Positions 4,914 through 5,795 of a stretch of 5,795 nt of DNA are shown here, piece by piece. The first letter of the stretch is position 1; every line of letters begins with the position of its first letter. The notes beneath the pieces are model-generated. The model saw nothing but the letters and a program-made list of their open reading frames with translations, ran no database searches and was not told the origin of the DNA. This stretch comes from Lachnospiraceae bacterium (GTDB lineage: Bacteria; Bacillota; Clostridia; Lachnospirales; Lachnospiraceae), in NCBI GenBank assembly GCA_017412265.1, contig JAFPYK010000023.1:1-5795 (forward strand), given 5' to 3'. The position numbers and the translations under genes were made by a program.

Positions 4914-5795
4914 TTACTTGTAGAACATCTCCGTCACTTCCACGCTCTCGTCGAGCCCCAGAATCGACCTCGCCATCTCATCCGAGATGATCTTCGGGCC
5001 GCCAAGCACGACCCCCGCCTGGATCCTGTGCACAGACGCATAGTCTCTCGCGGCCTTCTCCTGTCCGGCCCGCGTCAGCACGATCGGAGCCCCGCGAAGA
5101 GCGCCCAGCGGTCCGCCGCACAGGCCATCGGGATAGTCCTGTCCGGTAGCCAGCACGATGCTCCACGCGTTCGGGAAATACCTCTCCGCCAGGATCGCGG
5201 ACGTCCGATACCTCGTGCTCCCGGCAATCCTCTCCGAAGCGAGCGCATCGCCCACCTCAGCCCGGATCAGATCCGCCATCGCAGGCGTAACCGCCTTCTC
5301 ACCGCCAAGAATCGTAAAAGTACAGCCCTTCGCCGCCAGTTCTGCCAGCAGTGCCTTCTGGTTCTTATTCAGGCTTTCCTTTACCAGGAACAGAGGCTTT
5401 CCGGACGAGGATACCGACAGGCTGTCTGCGAAGTTCTCCCCGGTACAGATCAGAACCTCCTCGCCCGCCGCCACGCCGGCTTCCTTCAGGATCTCAGCAC
5501 CGGTGTTATACCGGGTGCTGCCCGAGATCCGCTTCACCGCGAATCCTTCCAGCCCCGCAAGCCACTCCTCGGGAAATGCCTTCTCACCGCCAAGAACATA
5601 GACCGTGCCGCCGGCCTCCAGGTTCGCCCGGATGTAGCCGTTGACCAGGCTCACGTCCCTCGCTCTCGTCAGCAGGATCGGCGCCTTCTTCTGATACGCC
5701 AGGTAACTGCCAGCGAGCGCATCCGCGAAACCGTCGCCCGTCGCGAGGATCACCGCGTCAAACTTCTCGGCTCCGCTCTCCTTCTTGTACTCCTC
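4914..5795 (-). CDS. Cell wall-binding repeat 2 (CWB2) protein, C-terminal part
   Basis: The 293 C-terminal residues of a protein whose start lies beyond the right edge; the frame is open to base 5795. It contains nearly three CWB2 repeats (PF04122 type), which in clostridial surface proteins anchor the protein non-covalently to anionic cell-wall polymers (family knowledge). Repeat hallmarks: ATGDGFADALAG, CTGENFADSL and ATGQDYPDGLCG; VYVLGGEKAF, FTILGGEKAV and GVVLGGPKII; and RISGSTRY and RIAGSTRY opening the second (about 89) and third (about 189) units. The middle unit is slightly shortened around SVSSSGKPLFLV. The protein ends about ten residues after the third unit, so the binding module is C-terminal; any catalytic or adhesive domain and signal peptide would be in the missing N-terminal part. 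A GTG at 5753 is in frame but encodes an internal Val of the first repeat, so it is not a credible start. The gene is monocistronic or the last of its unit, given the terminator at 4850-4887. Confidence 0.92.
   Translation of the reverse strand, partial: EEYKKESGAEKFDAVILATGDGFADALAGSYLAYQKKAPILLTRARDVSLVNGYIRANLEAGGTVYVLGGEKAFPEEWLAGLEGFAVKRISGSTRYNTGAEILKEAGVAAGEEVLICTGENFADSLSVSSSGKPLFLVKESLNKNQKALLAELAAKGCTFTILGGEKAVTPAMADLIRAEVGDALASERIAGSTRYRTSAILAERYFPNAWSIVLATGQDYPDGLCGGPLGALRGAPIVLTRAGQEKAARDYASVHRIQAGVVLGGPKIISDEMARSILGLDESVEVTEMFYK
5293..5596 (-). repeat. Direct repeat within the CWB2 gene
   Basis: A 19-base sequence is identical at 5293-5311 and 5578-5596, offset 285 bases (95 codons), one CWB2 unit. 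It encodes the LGGEKA motif in both copies. The third unit reads LGGPK and does not share the full match. Identity at the nucleotide level marks tandem duplication within the protein. Confidence 0.75.

Noticed and set aside
1..5795. CRISPR array, tRNA or rRNA gene, insertion sequence, phage or defence genes
   Set aside because: No regularly spaced repeats, tRNA-like cloverleaf, transposase or terminal inverted repeats were seen. All substantial coding space is filled by housekeeping, regulatory or surface-protein genes.

Overview
The window suggests a GC-rich Bacillota genome of the class Clostridia, possibly Lachnospiraceae. The evidence is an order gdpP-rplI-dnaB, which is the classic Firmicutes arrangement, together with a clostridial-type 2[4Fe-4S] ferredoxin, a short DtxR/MntR-like regulator and a cell-wall-binding-repeat-2 (CWB2) surface protein. 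The family assignment is inference; no 16S or other marker gene is present. Genes on the minus strand use mostly G or C in the third codon position, which creates long meaningless antisense ORFs on the plus strand.

Layout. 1-126: AT-richer leader with a candidate promoter and a strong ribosome binding site. 127-294 (+): a small ferredoxin gene with all eight cluster cysteines, interrupted by an in-frame TAG codon (214-216) lying exactly between its two cluster motifs, where relatives carry an aromatic residue. 321-353: a textbook intrinsic terminator that may also serve the converging minus-strand operon. 407-4777 (-): a four-gene unit transcribed right to left, gdpP (c-di-AMP phosphodiesterase), rplI (ribosomal protein L9), dnaB (replicative helicase) and a DtxR-family metal regulator, with intergenic gaps of about 40-50 bases and no U-tract terminator between them. 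An extended -10 promoter (4818-4826) sits in front of it. 4850-4887: terminator of the next gene upstream. 4914-5795 (-): the C-terminal 293 residues of a CWB2 protein that runs off the right edge.

How the genes fit together. gdpP, rplI and dnaB are a conserved housekeeping neighbourhood linking c-di-AMP turnover, the ribosome and replication. The metal regulator appended at the end of this operon faces the ferredoxin gene, so iron sensing and an iron-sulfur electron carrier are neighbours, although I see no DtxR-type operator. The CWB2 gene is a separate transcription unit.

I do not see a previously undescribed multi-gene system. The item most worth checking is the ferredoxin amber codon: error, fresh pseudogene, or recoding. 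Smaller points are a probable TTG start for dnaB, the GGGGN (instead of GGGGH) motif in GdpP, and a repeated, foldable Shine-Dalgarno region before dnaB.
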